A stretch of DNA of 64,000 nucleotides from UBA4408 sp002389785 (lineage in GTDB: Bacteria; Bacteroidota; Bacteroidia; UBA4408), in assembly GCA_035438985.1 (NCBI GenBank), contig DAORJK010000001.1, forward strand, positions 372,001 through 436,000. Reading direction: 5' to 3'. The notes under the pieces are model-generated. The model ran no database searches. It had not been told where the DNA came from and saw only the letters and a list, made by a program, of their open reading frames with translations. Positions 35,624 to 44,896 of this stretch are shown here, piece by piece. Made by a program: the position numbers and the translations under genes. Within the stretch, counting starts at the first letter, position 1. Each line of letters begins with the position of its first letter.

Positions 35624-38600
35624 ATGAAGGTTGACGTAAGGAAAAAAGTGGGTAGCTATGCCTGTAGTTTATTTATTTTCCTGAGCTTATTTTTTTCAAC
35701 AAATTCGACTGCTCAATTTTACAATGGGCTTCAAATGGAATTCGGTAAAAACAGAATTCAATACAACGACTTTTTATGGCAAAGTATGAAGTTCGAAAAA
35801 TTCGATACTTACTTTTATTTGGGAGGTAAGGAACTTGCTGTTTTTACTGCCGAAGTGGCTCAAAAAAACATGGAAGAACTTGAAAAACTCTTTGACTATA
35901 CCATCGACGAAAAAATCCAGTTTGTGGTGTACAATAAGTTATCCGATTTTAGACAAAGCAATATTGGTATTGGAATCAGTGATAATTTTAACATTGGAGG
36001 TCAAACACATCTTGTTGGATCAAAAGTGATTATTTACAATGAAGGAGATCATAAAAAACTTGAACAACAAATTAGGGCAGGAATTGCGGATGTGTTGATG
36101 AGTCAAATTATGTACGGTGGAAACTGGAAAGAAAAACTCCGAAACAGCACCTTATTAAATTTACCCGATTGGTACGTAAAAGGCTTGATTCAATTTGTAG
36201 CGGAAGACTGGAATCCAGACATTGATAACAAAACAAAGGATGGAATTATAAGTGGGAAATTCAAGAAGTTTAATCGCCTGGAAGGAAATGATGCACTGAA
36301 TGCCGGACATTCGCTTTGGAATTACATTGCTCAAACCTACGGGAAATCGGTAATTCCAAACATATTATACATGACTAGTGTAAGTAGAAATATGGAAAGT
36401 GGGTTTTATTTTGTTATTGGAAGTTCTCTAAAGAATTTATTCCGGGATTATCAAAATTACTATGAAAGTAAATATACTTTAACCGAGAGAAGTACTCTTA
36501 GTCCCACTAAAGAATTTGGTGGAGTTAAAAAACCAAAACAACCAAAGAAAATAACCCAGTTTAAAATAAGTCCGGATGGAAAATTTGCTACTTATGTTAC
36601 CAACCAAATGGGTCAATATAAACTGTATTTATACAATTACGAAAAAGAGAAATCAAAGAAAATACTCAAAGTTGGTAAAAAATTAGAACGCATCAACGAC
36701 TATTCTTATCCACTGGTAACCTGGCATCCAACCAGTTCATTGCTGGCTATTATCACCGAAGAAAAGGGAGAAGTTATACTTAGTTATTATGACATTGAAA
36801 AGAAAGAAAGAGTAAAGCGACCTCCTTTGTACGACTTTGATAAAGTGATTGATTTGGCTTACTCAGACGATGGTAAAAACATCGCATTCTCTGCTGTAAA
36901 AGATGGTAGCACGGATATTTATAACTATATCGTGGCAGCAAATAAAGCAGTTCCAATTACACAGGATTTATTTGATGATTTAAATCCTCGATTTATTAAT
37001 AAATCTACGCAACTTATTTTTTCTTCAAACCGCAACGATGATACTTTGCGTATTGGCGACAATTATCAAAAACACCCTCCACGTGCGACGCACGATTTGT
37101 TTATTTATGACCTTGTAAAGAAGAATACCAACGTTTTAAAACGATTTACCAACAGTCCCGAAATAAATGAAAAAATGCCTGCGCAATTTGATAAAAATCG
37201 AATCACTTATTTAGGCGACAACAATGGCATTATTAATCGTTACCTGGCTCAATATGATAGCAGTATAAGTTATGTTGACACAACTGAACATTATCGTTAT
37301 TTTACCATTATAAAACCCATTAGCAACTCTTCTCGAAACATCTTAGAATACGATATTAATCCGGAAACAAAAAAATACTCTCAAATAGTATTTTATAATA
37401 ATCGTTACCGACTTTATGAAGGTCAGGATGCTGATTATAAATCGCAAAGCGATGTGAAATTGTATTCACCAAAACCGAACACAACAACGAATGAATTTGC
37501 TAATTCAGATACATTAGTGAAACCACGAAAGCACATCAAACCGGTTAAAGTATATGTTGAATCTGAAGATAATAAACGTCAACCGGGTCAAATCGATATT
37601 AACAATTACCGCTTTGAGTCGGAAGGAACATCGACAGTGAAAGATCCGGTTAAACCGGTTGAAAACTCAAATAAAGTTGTAATAAAAATTGGCGCAGAAA
37701 AAGATTCGGTGCAGTCTTCCAAAACAACCTTTATTTCCAATCAGTCTATTGAAATAAAACCAATTGTTGCAAAATCTGAATTTATTATTCCCAAACAACG
37801 CAACTATAATTTAATTTTTAATGTAGATCAAGTGGTGTCGCAACTTGATTATGGATTTATAAATTCAAATTATCAAAAATTTACAGGTAGTGCTGTGTAT
37901 TTTAATCCCGGATTAAATGGATTAATTAAACTCGGTATTAGCGATCTTTTTGAAGACTATCGATTTGTTGGCGCTGTGCGACTTTCAGCTGATTTAAAAA
38001 GTAATGAGTTTTTTCTGAGCTACGAAAACCGTGTTCATCGCTGGGATAAACAATTGGTTCTGCACCGACAGAGTTTCCCTGTTGTCCGCAATTCAGGCGC
38101 TCCCAAAGTGCTGACACAACAAGCGAAATACCTACTTAAATATCCATTTAATGAAGTTGCAAGTATTCGTGCCAGCATTGCTTATCGAAACGATCGATTA
38201 ACTTTTCTTTCGACCGATTTGCAAGGGTTACAAGAACCCACTCAATATGAAAATTGGGGTATAGCCAAGTTGGAATATGTTTTTGACAATACCATCAACA
38301 AAGGCTTAAATCTTTATAATGGAACCCGTTTAAAATTGTTTGGTGAATACTTCAATCAATTAAAACAAACCGAAGTTAACATGGCTGTGCTTGGTTTTGA
38401 TATTAGAAATTACAAAAAGATTCACCGTAATTTAATTTGGGCAAATCGTATCGCTGCTTCCACTTCCTTCGGGAAACAAAAATTAGTGTACTACTTAGGT
38501 TCCGTTGATAATTGGTTAAACATTGGAAAATACAGTACCTTCAATGAAAAACAAGCCATCGACTATACTCAAAATTATGGCTATCAAACCCTCGCAACCA

Positions 38601-38995
38601 ATCTTCGAGGTTTTAATCAAAACATTCGTAATGGGAGTAATTTTGCAGTAATCAACAGTGAATTGCGTTTTCCTGTTTTCAATTACTTTTTTAATCGTCC
38701 CATACGTTCCGATTTCTTAAACAATTTTCAAATTATCGGTTTCGGCGATATTGGTGCTGCTTGGACAGGTGTTTCGCCTTACTCGAACGACAATTCTTTT
38801 AATACCGAAACTATTTCACAGCAACCAATTAAGGTTTTTCTTAAAAGCCAACGTGAACCGGTTGTTGGGGGATATGGATTTGGATTACGAAGCCGACTCT
38901 TTGGATACTTTATACGCACCGACTGGGCGTGGGGAGTTGAAGATGGCGAAGTAAAACCTTATATTTTTTACTTGTCATTTAGTTTAGATTTTTAA
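35624..38995 (+). CDS. Large outer-membrane protein: degenerate peptidase-MA-like domain, TolB-like propeller and Omp85-type barrel
   Basis: A 1123-aa protein with a signal peptide (about 1-31). The N-terminal domain (about 35-285) resembles peptidase-MA gluzincins, including LPDWYVKGLIQFVAE (about 179-193), but the expected HExxH is replaced by EQQIRAGIADVL (about 146-157), so peptidase activity is unlikely. A TolB/WD40-like propeller follows (about 305-580; FKISPDGKFATYVTN; IAFSAVKDGSTDIY), then a charged linker. The C-terminal ~390 residues look like an Omp85/BamA-family barrel (NSELRFPVFNYFF; GYGFGLRSRLFGYFIRTD) ending in Phe. It is probably an outer-membrane scaffold or assembly protein. 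The gene ends 2 bp before the TauE/SafE gene. Confidence 0.82.
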   Translation: MKVDVRKKVGSYACSLFIFLSLFFSTNSTAQFYNGLQMEFGKNRIQYNDFLWQSMKFEKFDTYFYLGGKELAVFTAEVAQKNMEELEKLFDYTIDEKIQFVVYNKLSDFRQSNIGIGISDNFNIGGQTHLVGSKVIIYNEGDHKKLEQQIRAGIADVLMSQIMYGGNWKEKLRNSTLLNLPDWYVKGLIQFVAEDWNPDIDNKTKDGIISGKFKKFNRLEGNDALNAGHSLWNYIAQTYGKSVIPNILYMTSVSRNMESGFYFVIGSSLKNLFRDYQNYYESKYTLTERSTLSPTKEFGGVKKPKQPKKITQFKISPDGKFATYVTNQMGQYKLYLYNYEKEKSKKILKVGKKLERINDYSYPLVTWHPTSSLLAIITEEKGEVILSYYDIEKKERVKRPPLYDFDKVIDLAYSDDGKNIAFSAVKDGSTDIYNYIVAANKAVPITQDLFDDLNPRFINKSTQLIFSSNRNDDTLRIGDNYQKHPPRATHDLFIYDLVKKNTNVLKRFTNSPEINEKMPAQFDKNRITYLGDNNGIINRYLAQYDSSISYVDTTEHYRYFTIIKPISNSSRNILEYDINPETKKYSQIVFYNNRYRLYEGQDADYKSQSDVKLYSPKPNTTTNEFANSDTLVKPRKHIKPVKVYVESEDNKRQPGQIDINNYRFESEGTSTVKDPVKPVENSNKVVIKIGAEKDSVQSSKTTFISNQSIEIKPIVAKSEFIIPKQRNYNLIFNVDQVVSQLDYGFINSNYQKFTGSAVYFNPGLNGLIKLGISDLFEDYRFVGAVRLSADLKSNEFFLSYENRVHRWDKQLVLHRQSFPVVRNSGAPKVLTQQAKYLLKYPFNEVASIRASIAYRNDRLTFLSTDLQGLQEPTQYENWGIAKLEYVFDNTINKGLNLYNGTRLKLFGEYFNQLKQTEVNMAVLGFDIRNYKKIHRNLIWANRIAASTSFGKQKLVYYLGSVDNWLNIGKYSTFNEKQAIDYTQNYGYQTLATNLRGFNQNIRNGSNFAVINSELRFPVFNYFFNRPIRSDFLNNFQIIGFGDIGAAWTGVSPYSNDNSFNTETISQQPIKVFLKSQREPVVGGYGFGLRSRLFGYFIRTDWAWGVEDGEVKPYIFYLSFSLDF

Positions 38996-38997
38996 CG

Positions 38998-39378
38998 ATG
39001 CAAAAAAAATTACCTATGAATTCAATATTAATTTTGCTTGCTATTGGTGCAGCAGCAGGCATGCTAAGTGGATTAGTTGGTGTGGGCGGCGGAATAATAA
39101 TTGTACCTGTATTGGTATATTTTTTAGGATACTCACAACACAGCGCACAAGGAACAACACTGTTTTTATTTATGCTTCCCGTAGGTTTGCTGGGAGTTTA
39201 TAATTATTACAAAGCCGGAAATGTTGATTTCAAAGCTGCATTAATTATCGGTTGCACCTTCATCGTCGGTAGCTATTTTGGCTCTAAAATAGCACTTGCC
39301 ATCGATCAAAATACTGTGAAAAAAATATTTGGGATTTTGATTTTATTGGTTTCTATTAAAATGATCTTTGGCAAATAA
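38998..39378 (+). CDS. Half-size TauE/SafE (TSUP) family permease
   Basis: A 126-aa membrane protein with about four TM helices and the TSUP motif GMLSGLVGVGGGIIIVPVLVYFLG near the N-terminus, followed by SAQGTTLFLFMLPVGLLGVYNYY. Ordinary TauE/SafE sulfite/sulfonate exporters have about 250 residues and two such repeats; this has one, so it would need to dimerise. Met7 (39016) is an alternative start. It is 2 bp downstream of the large barrel gene and probably co-transcribed. The substrate is unknown. Confidence 0.85.
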   Translation: MQKKLPMNSILILLAIGAAAGMLSGLVGVGGGIIIVPVLVYFLGYSQHSAQGTTLFLFMLPVGLLGVYNYYKAGNVDFKAALIIGCTFIVGSYFGSKIALAIDQNTVKKIFGILILLVSIKMIFGK

Positions 39379-39432
39379 ATTACTTATTGCTGTAAGTTTC
39401 AAATTAAATCGATATGAACTATTTCTAACCTG

Positions 39433-40662
39433 ATGACCTCAACAATCCTGCTTCAAAAAATTAAAAAACGTTCATCCGAAATTCTTTCTGAAGTAATCGA
39501 CATTCGTAGACACCTGCATGCTCATCCTGAATTATCCTTTCAAGAATTTGCTACTTCCGAATTTGTGTGTGCTAAATTAAATGAGTTAAACATAGAATAC
39601 ACAAAAGGTTGGGTTAAAACCGGGATAGTTGCAATAATTAAAGGAAAAAACCCACTAAAAAAAACAATTGCTTTACGAGCCGATTTAGATGCCTTGCCTA
39701 TTTTAGAAGAAAATAAGGTAAGTTATTGTTCAACCAATAAGGGTGTAATGCATGCTTGCGGACATGATGTTCACACTGCATGCTTGCTTGGCGTGGCAAA
39801 AATTTTACAGGAATTGAAAGACGAATTTGAAGGTACAGTTAAATTTATTTTTCAACCCGGTGAAGAAAAATTACCTGGTGGTGCATCTTTGCTTATCAAA
39901 GAAGGGGTATTAAAAAATCCTGAACCGAATTCCATTTTCGGGCAGCACGTTGCTCCGCAACTTATTTCAGGGAAAGTTGGATTTCGTTCAGGAATGTACA
40001 TGGCATCAGCCGATGAATTATACCTTACCGTTACCGGAAAAGGTGGACATGCCGCCCTTCCTCATCAGTATAACAATCCATTGCTAATTGCAGCTGAAAT
40101 TTTACTTGCCCTAAACAAAGAATTTGGGGATGAAAAGTTGCAATTGAATCAAAAAATTAAAAACAAGGAAGACATTATTCCAACTGTGTTAGCTTTCGGA
40201 AAAATTCATGCTGAAGGGGCTACCAATGTTATTCCTGACAAAGTTTTTATTGAAGGTACCTTTCGTACATTAAATGAAATCTGGAGAGCAGAGGCACATC
40301 GTATAATGAAAGAAATTGCTGAAAGAATTGCTACGGAGTTAAAGGGAACTTGCGATTTTAGAATAGCGTTAGGATATCCCTTTTTAGTAAATAATCCGGA
40401 GGTCACGCAACGCGCCAAAAATGCAGCAATTGAGTATTTAGGTAAAGATAACGTGGTTGATTTAGACTTGCGAATGACCTCTGAAGACTTCGCCTTTTAT
40501 TCGCAATTGGTTCCTGCTTGCTTTTATCGTTTGGGTACAGGTTTTTTGAATAATAACCCTGCCTTAAATGTACATACTTCTACCTTTGATGTGAATGAAA
40601 ATTCACTTGAAATTGGAGTTGGATTAATGACCTGGCTTGCGATGAATGATTTACAAAATTGA
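39433..40662 (+). CDS. M20 family metallo-amidohydrolase (N-acyl-amino-acid amidohydrolase type)
   Basis: A 409-aa member of the M20D peptidases, two-metal enzymes that remove acyl groups from amino acids or related amides. Metal and catalytic features are visible: HLHAHPELSFQE near the N-terminus, VMHACGHDVHTACLLG, QPGEEKLPGGASLLI (Glu-Glu pair), GQHVAP and the lid-domain KGGHAALPHQYNNPL. It has no signal peptide and is probably cytosolic. The physiological substrate is not evident from the neighbours. Confidence 0.93.
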   Translation: MTSTILLQKIKKRSSEILSEVIDIRRHLHAHPELSFQEFATSEFVCAKLNELNIEYTKGWVKTGIVAIIKGKNPLKKTIALRADLDALPILEENKVSYCSTNKGVMHACGHDVHTACLLGVAKILQELKDEFEGTVKFIFQPGEEKLPGGASLLIKEGVLKNPEPNSIFGQHVAPQLISGKVGFRSGMYMASADELYLTVTGKGGHAALPHQYNNPLLIAAEILLALNKEFGDEKLQLNQKIKNKEDIIPTVLAFGKIHAEGATNVIPDKVFIEGTFRTLNEIWRAEAHRIMKEIAERIATELKGTCDFRIALGYPFLVNNPEVTQRAKNAAIEYLGKDNVVDLDLRMTSEDFAFYSQLVPACFYRLGTGFLNNNPALNVHTSTFDVNENSLEIGVGLMTWLAMNDLQN

Positions 40663-40778
40663 GGAAGAGCCAAATTTTCACCTCATTTAATTTGCTAATA
40701 AACTTAAGAAATAGCCAATTATAACACTCTATACAACTAGCACTACTATTAAGTGGGAAGCATATCCCGGATAAAAAA

Positions 40779-41909
40779 ATGAAATTTAAAATCGAAAAAA
40801 AAGACACACTTACGAAGGCAAGAACAGGTGAAATTACCACCGATCATGGTAAAATTCTCACACCCATTTTTATGCCTGTAGGTACCGTTGGTTCTGTAAA
40901 AGCAGTGCATCAAACCGAACTCGAAAAGGAGGTAAAAGCTCAAATCATTTTAGGAAACACCTATCATTTATTTTTACGACCCGGAACACATATTCTTGAA
41001 AAAGCTGGCGGATTGCACCGGTTTATGAATTGGCAAAAACCCATTCTTACCGATAGTGGAGGCTACCAAGTTTACTCACTTGCAGGTACACGAAAAATTA
41101 AAGAAGAAGGTGTAAAATTTTCATCCCACATTGATGGATCCAAACAATTTTTTACTCCCGAAAATGTAATGGATACGCAACGCAGTATTGGTGCCGATTT
41201 TATTATGGCATTTGATGAATGCACTCCGTATCCCTGCGATTATCAATATGCGCGAAGATCGATGGAAATGACTCACCGTTGGCTGAAAAGATGTTGCGAT
41301 CGATTTGATGCTACCGAACCAAAGTATGGTTATTCCCAAACTTTGCTGCCCATTGTACAAGGAAGTGTTTATAAAGATTTGAGAACAAAATCGGCTGAAA
41401 CAATTGCTTCCTTTAATCGCGAAGCGAATGCGATTGGTGGATTATCTGTTGGGGAGCCTGCTGAAGAAATGTATGCAATGACCGATTTGGTATGTTCAAT
41501 TTTGCCTGATGATAAGCCACGTTATTTAATGGGTGTAGGAACTCCAATAAACATTTTAGAAAGTATTGCTTTAGGAGTAGATATGTTTGATTGTGTAATG
41601 CCCACCCGCAATGCGCGAAATGGAATGCTGTTTACGGTTAACGGTACCATGAATATGAAAAATGAAAAATGGAAAGATGATTTTTCACCTTTAGATGAAA
41701 ATGGCACCTCCTTCGTTGACTCTTATTATACCAAAGCATATGTAAGACATTTATTTGCTTCACAAGAACGATTGGCTGCACAAATCGCCAGCATTCACAA
41801 CTTAACCTTTTATTTGTGGTTGGTTAGTGAGGCGCGAAAAAAAATCAATGATGGTACATTCGCCGAATGGAAAAGTAAACTCGTTAAACAAATGAGTGTA
41901 AGATTGTAG
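40779..41909 (+). CDS. tgt: tRNA guanine(34) transglycosylase Tgt, zinc cysteines missing
   Basis: Tgt exchanges guanine-34 of tRNAs with GUN anticodons for preQ1 in queuosine synthesis. The 376-aa TIM barrel shows ILTDSGGYQVYSL (catalytic Asp), FIMAFDECTPYP, the GGLSVGEP loop and the nucleophile region MFDCVMPTRNARNG. The C-terminal zinc site of E. coli Tgt (CDCYTC plus His) is altered: the aligned segment is GTSFVD (309-314), with only the final histidine H340 (SIHNL) kept. The catalytic core is intact, so activity is expected. The gene ends 5 bp before the LptG-type permease. Confidence 0.96.
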   Translation: MKFKIEKKDTLTKARTGEITTDHGKILTPIFMPVGTVGSVKAVHQTELEKEVKAQIILGNTYHLFLRPGTHILEKAGGLHRFMNWQKPILTDSGGYQVYSLAGTRKIKEEGVKFSSHIDGSKQFFTPENVMDTQRSIGADFIMAFDECTPYPCDYQYARRSMEMTHRWLKRCCDRFDATEPKYGYSQTLLPIVQGSVYKDLRTKSAETIASFNREANAIGGLSVGEPAEEMYAMTDLVCSILPDDKPRYLMGVGTPINILESIALGVDMFDCVMPTRNARNGMLFTVNGTMNMKNEKWKDDFSPLDENGTSFVDSYYTKAYVRHLFASQERLAAQIASIHNLTFYLWLVSEARKKINDGTFAEWKSKLVKQMSVRL

Positions 41910-41914
41910 TACAC

Positions 41915-42991
41915 ATGAAAAAAATAGATCTATATATTATTCGCAAATTTCTGGGCACCTTTGTCTATGCTATTGCCTTAATTATATTAATCACAATAAT
42001 TTTCGACATCTCTGAAAAAATTGATGACTTTTTAGAGAAAAAGGCTCCACTCTCAGAAATTATTTTCACTTATTACTTCAATTTTATTCCCTATTTCGTA
42101 AATCTATTTAGTCCGCTTTTTACATTTATTGCTGTGGTTTTTTTTACCGCAAAAATGGCATCTGACACTGAAATTGTAGCCATTTTAAGTAATGGAATCA
42201 GCTTTAAGCGATTAATGCTTCCCTATTTTATTTCAGCCTTAGTACTCGCTGTATTTTCATTTTACTTAACCAATTTTGTAATACCCCATTCAAATCAAAA
42301 ACGAATTGCTTTTGAAAATCGGTACATACGCAATGCATTTAGAAACCGAGAAACAAATATTCACTTTCAAATAAAACCCGGAGAATTTGTGTATTTCGAA
42401 AGCTATAATAATATTGATAACGTGGGTTACAAATTTGCACTTGAAAAATTTAAAGACAATAAACTCACGTATAAATTAATTTCTGATGTAATGCGCTGGG
42501 ATACTATTCATAAAAATTGGATCATCGAAAATTATTACTTGCGAAAAATAAATGGAATGAATGAGACCCTAATTAAAGGGTTAAAAATGGATACAACTTT
42601 TACGTTTGGGCCGGAAGAATTTGTGAAACGAAATCGAGATGTAGAAACGATGAATTGGTCGGAACTAAATAAGTTCATTGCTGTGGAACAATTAAAAGGT
42701 TCAGACGAAGTGCCCTTCTATTTAATTGAAAAATATCACCGCATTTCAAATCCATTTGCCACTTTTATTCTTACACTTATTGGAGTTTCATTGGCAAGTC
42801 GAAAAGTCAGGGGTGGTATTGGATTACATATTGGACTTGGATTGCTAATCAGTTTTTCGTTTATCTTGTTTTTACAAATCTCAACTACTTTCGCAACAAG
42901 TGGAAATTTATCACCCATTGTGGCAGTTTGGTTGCCAAATATCGTGTACTTGATTTTAGGAATCTATTTGCTTAAAGCAGCTCCTAAATAA
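41915..42991 (+). CDS. LptF/LptG family permease (YjgP/YjgQ)
   Basis: A 358-aa inner-membrane permease with six predicted TM helices: three before and three after a periplasmic beta-jellyroll domain (about 130-260). LptF/LptG form the membrane part of the LptB2FG ABC transporter that extracts LPS. Signatures are the N-terminal KKIDLYIIRKFLGTF and the C-terminal NPFATFILTLIGVSLASRKVRGG. As a single gene here it could be LptG or an LptFG-type orthologue; its partner is elsewhere. It follows tgt by 5 bp, and its stop is 2 bp from the convergent ispE. Confidence 0.93.
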   Translation: MKKIDLYIIRKFLGTFVYAIALIILITIIFDISEKIDDFLEKKAPLSEIIFTYYFNFIPYFVNLFSPLFTFIAVVFFTAKMASDTEIVAILSNGISFKRLMLPYFISALVLAVFSFYLTNFVIPHSNQKRIAFENRYIRNAFRNRETNIHFQIKPGEFVYFESYNNIDNVGYKFALEKFKDNKLTYKLISDVMRWDTIHKNWIIENYYLRKINGMNETLIKGLKMDTTFTFGPEEFVKRNRDVETMNWSELNKFIAVEQLKGSDEVPFYLIEKYHRISNPFATFILTLIGVSLASRKVRGGIGLHIGLGLLISFSFILFLQISTTFATSGNLSPIVAVWLPNIVYLILGIYLLKAAPK

Positions 42992-42993
42992 CT

Positions 42994-43815
42994 TTATTTC
43001 AACTTTTCCTGCCAAATAAAATACCCTTTGAAGGAATTGCTTAGATCAACTTCTTTGTCAAAAATTCCATAAACACTGCTTCCACTTCCACTCATAGAGG
43101 CATAAACGGCTCCGGCAGCATACAGTTGTTCTTTTATTCTACGAATCTCCGGATAGCCTTTAAAAATGGTATCTTCAAACTGATTGTGCAGTGAGTTTCT
43201 CCAACTTGAAATTGATTGAAGACAACTATTTTCTATTGAGTTTTTCGGCTTTTTAGGAATAACATCTGAATAGGCTTCCTTTGTACTAATTGGAATATCC
43301 GGTTTTATTAATACCAAATAACGACCTGATAAACTTATTGAAATTGCCTCCATCTCATCGCCTTTACCTGTAGCAAAAACAGGTTGATTATTGATAAAAA
43401 ATGAGCAATCACTTCCAAGTATTCGAGCATAATGATGCAATTCGCCAAAAGCCAAATTTAGCTCGAACAGCGTATTCAAGGTTTTTAAAAAATAAGCAGC
43501 ATCCGATGAGCCTCCACCAAGTCCTGCTCCAATAGGAATTTTTTTATGCAAATGAATTTTTATTGCAGGTAATCTATAGTCTTTAGCAACTAGCTTATAA
43601 GCAGCAATACATAAATTGCTGGATGCATCACCCGGAATTGGTATGCCGGACACGCTAAACGAAATTTCCCTTTTAGATTTCGGGGCTTCCAGCACTTCTA
43701 ATGTGTCGCACAAACCAATTGGATAAAATACTGTTTCAAGATCATGAAACCCATCACTTCGTTTAGCTGTAATGGCAAGCCCTAAATTAATTTTTGCGTT
43801 GGGAAATACAATCAC
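42994..43815 (-). CDS. ispE: 4-diphosphocytidyl-2-C-methyl-D-erythritol kinase IspE
   Basis: IspE phosphorylates CDP-methylerythritol in the non-mevalonate isoprenoid pathway, which feeds undecaprenyl phosphate and quinone synthesis. The 273-aa GHMP kinase shows FPNAKINLGLAITAKRSDGFH, the ATP loop PIGAGLGGGSSDAAYFL and the C-terminal SMSGSGSSVYGIF. A TAGTTTTG -7 element (43840-43847) lies 25 bp before the ATG. It is convergent with the LptG-type gene and divergent from accA. Confidence 0.97.
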   Translation of the reverse strand: MIVFPNAKINLGLAITAKRSDGFHDLETVFYPIGLCDTLEVLEAPKSKREISFSVSGIPIPGDASSNLCIAAYKLVAKDYRLPAIKIHLHKKIPIGAGLGGGSSDAAYFLKTLNTLFELNLAFGELHHYARILGSDCSFFINNQPVFATGKGDEMEAISISLSGRYLVLIKPDIPISTKEAYSDVIPKKPKNSIENSCLQSISSWRNSLHNQFEDTIFKGYPEIRRIKEQLYAAGAVYASMSGSGSSVYGIFDKEVDLSNSFKGYFIWQEKLK

Positions 43816-43839
43816 TTTGTTCTTCTTTTAAGAGTGATG

Positions 43840-43847
43840 CAAAACTA
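43840..43847 (-). promoter_or_regulatory. -7 element (TAGTTTTG) of ispE
   Basis: The minus strand reads TAGTTTTG, a perfect TAnnTTTG match, 25 bp from the ispE ATG. No clear -33 TTTG was found at the standard distance. Confidence 0.45.
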
Positions 43848-43903
43848 TTAAATTTGAATTCATCTGCAGCAGCAAATAAGCGTCTTGTTGCGAAATTATT
43901 TTA

Positions 43904-43911
43904 TACATTTG
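43904..43911 (+). promoter_or_regulatory. -7 element (TACATTTG) of accA
   Basis: TACATTTG is a perfect TAnnTTTG match, 25 bp upstream of the accA ATG. A TTG at 43885-43887 is a possible -33 element, but the 16-nt spacing is short. Confidence 0.5.
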
Positions 43912-43936
43912 CTTCTATAAATTCTAACCGGTACAC

Positions 43937-44893
43937 ATGACTATATTAGATTTTGAAAAGCCAATTGGTGAGCTGCTCGAACAAATTGAAAAGATGAAAG
44001 TAGTAGCTGAAAAAAGCGGGGTTGATGTCTCAAAAACTATTAAAGATTTAGAAGATAAATTAAGCGAAAAGAGAAAAGAAATATACGGCAATCTTACTCC
44101 TTGGCAACGTGTTCAATTATCTCGACACCCCGATCGCCCCTATACTTTAAGCTATATTAATGCAATAACAGATAATACTTGGATAGAATTGTTTGGTGAT
44201 CGTACAGTGAAAGACGACAAAGCAATGGTAGGCGGATTTGGAAGTATCGATGGTGAAACAGTGATGTTTATTGGTCAGCAAAAAGGCATCAACACTAAAA
44301 TGCGTCAACTTCGAAACTTCGGTATGGCAAACCCCGAAGGCTACCGTAAAGCATTGCGTTTGATGAAGTTGGCAGAAAAATTTAACAAACCTATTGTAAC
44401 AATTATTGATACACCTGGTGCATATCCCGGACTTGAAGCGGAAGAACGTGGGCAAGGTGAAGCTATCGCAAGAAATCTTTTAGAAATGGGACAGCTAAAA
44501 GTCCCTGTAATTTGTATTATTATTGGAGAAGGCGCTTCCGGTGGTGCTTTAGGTATTGGGGTTGGTGATCGCGTTCTGATGCTAGAAAACACGTGGTATT
44601 CAGTAATTTCTCCTGAATCCTGCTCATCAATTCTTTGGCGGAGTTGGGATTTCAAAGAACGAGCTGCAGAAGCATTAAAACTTACTGCAAAAGACATGCT
44701 TGGGCTTAAACTCATTGATGGAATTATAGAAGAACCTCTGGGTGGTGCACATACCTTTCAAAATGATGCACATCAATTAGTGAAAACCGAAATTAAAAAA
44801 CACTTAAAAGAGCTACAGGCAATGAGTCCCGAACATCGAATAGAACAGCGTATTGCAAAGTTTTGTGCGATGGGTGTGGTGGTTGAAAATTAA
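43937..44893 (+). CDS. accA: Acetyl-CoA carboxylase carboxyltransferase subunit alpha
   Basis: AccA with AccD transfers the carboxyl group from biotin to acetyl-CoA, making malonyl-CoA for fatty-acid synthesis. The 318-aa protein has the N-terminal helical segment (FEKPIGELLEQIEKMK), the PWQRVQLSRHPDRPY motif and the crotonase-fold core (TIIDTPGAYPGLEAEERGQG; IIIGEGASGGALGIG; VISPESCSSILW). Length and order match bacterial AccA. accD is not adjacent. The next gene is convergent and ends 3 bp away. Confidence 0.98.
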   Translation: MTILDFEKPIGELLEQIEKMKVVAEKSGVDVSKTIKDLEDKLSEKRKEIYGNLTPWQRVQLSRHPDRPYTLSYINAITDNTWIELFGDRTVKDDKAMVGGFGSIDGETVMFIGQQKGINTKMRQLRNFGMANPEGYRKALRLMKLAEKFNKPIVTIIDTPGAYPGLEAEERGQGEAIARNLLEMGQLKVPVICIIIGEGASGGALGIGVGDRVLMLENTWYSVISPESCSSILWRSWDFKERAAEALKLTAKDMLGLKLIDGIIEEPLGGAHTFQNDAHQLVKTEIKKHLKELQAMSPEHRIEQRIAKFCAMGVVVEN

Positions 44894-44896
44894 TTC

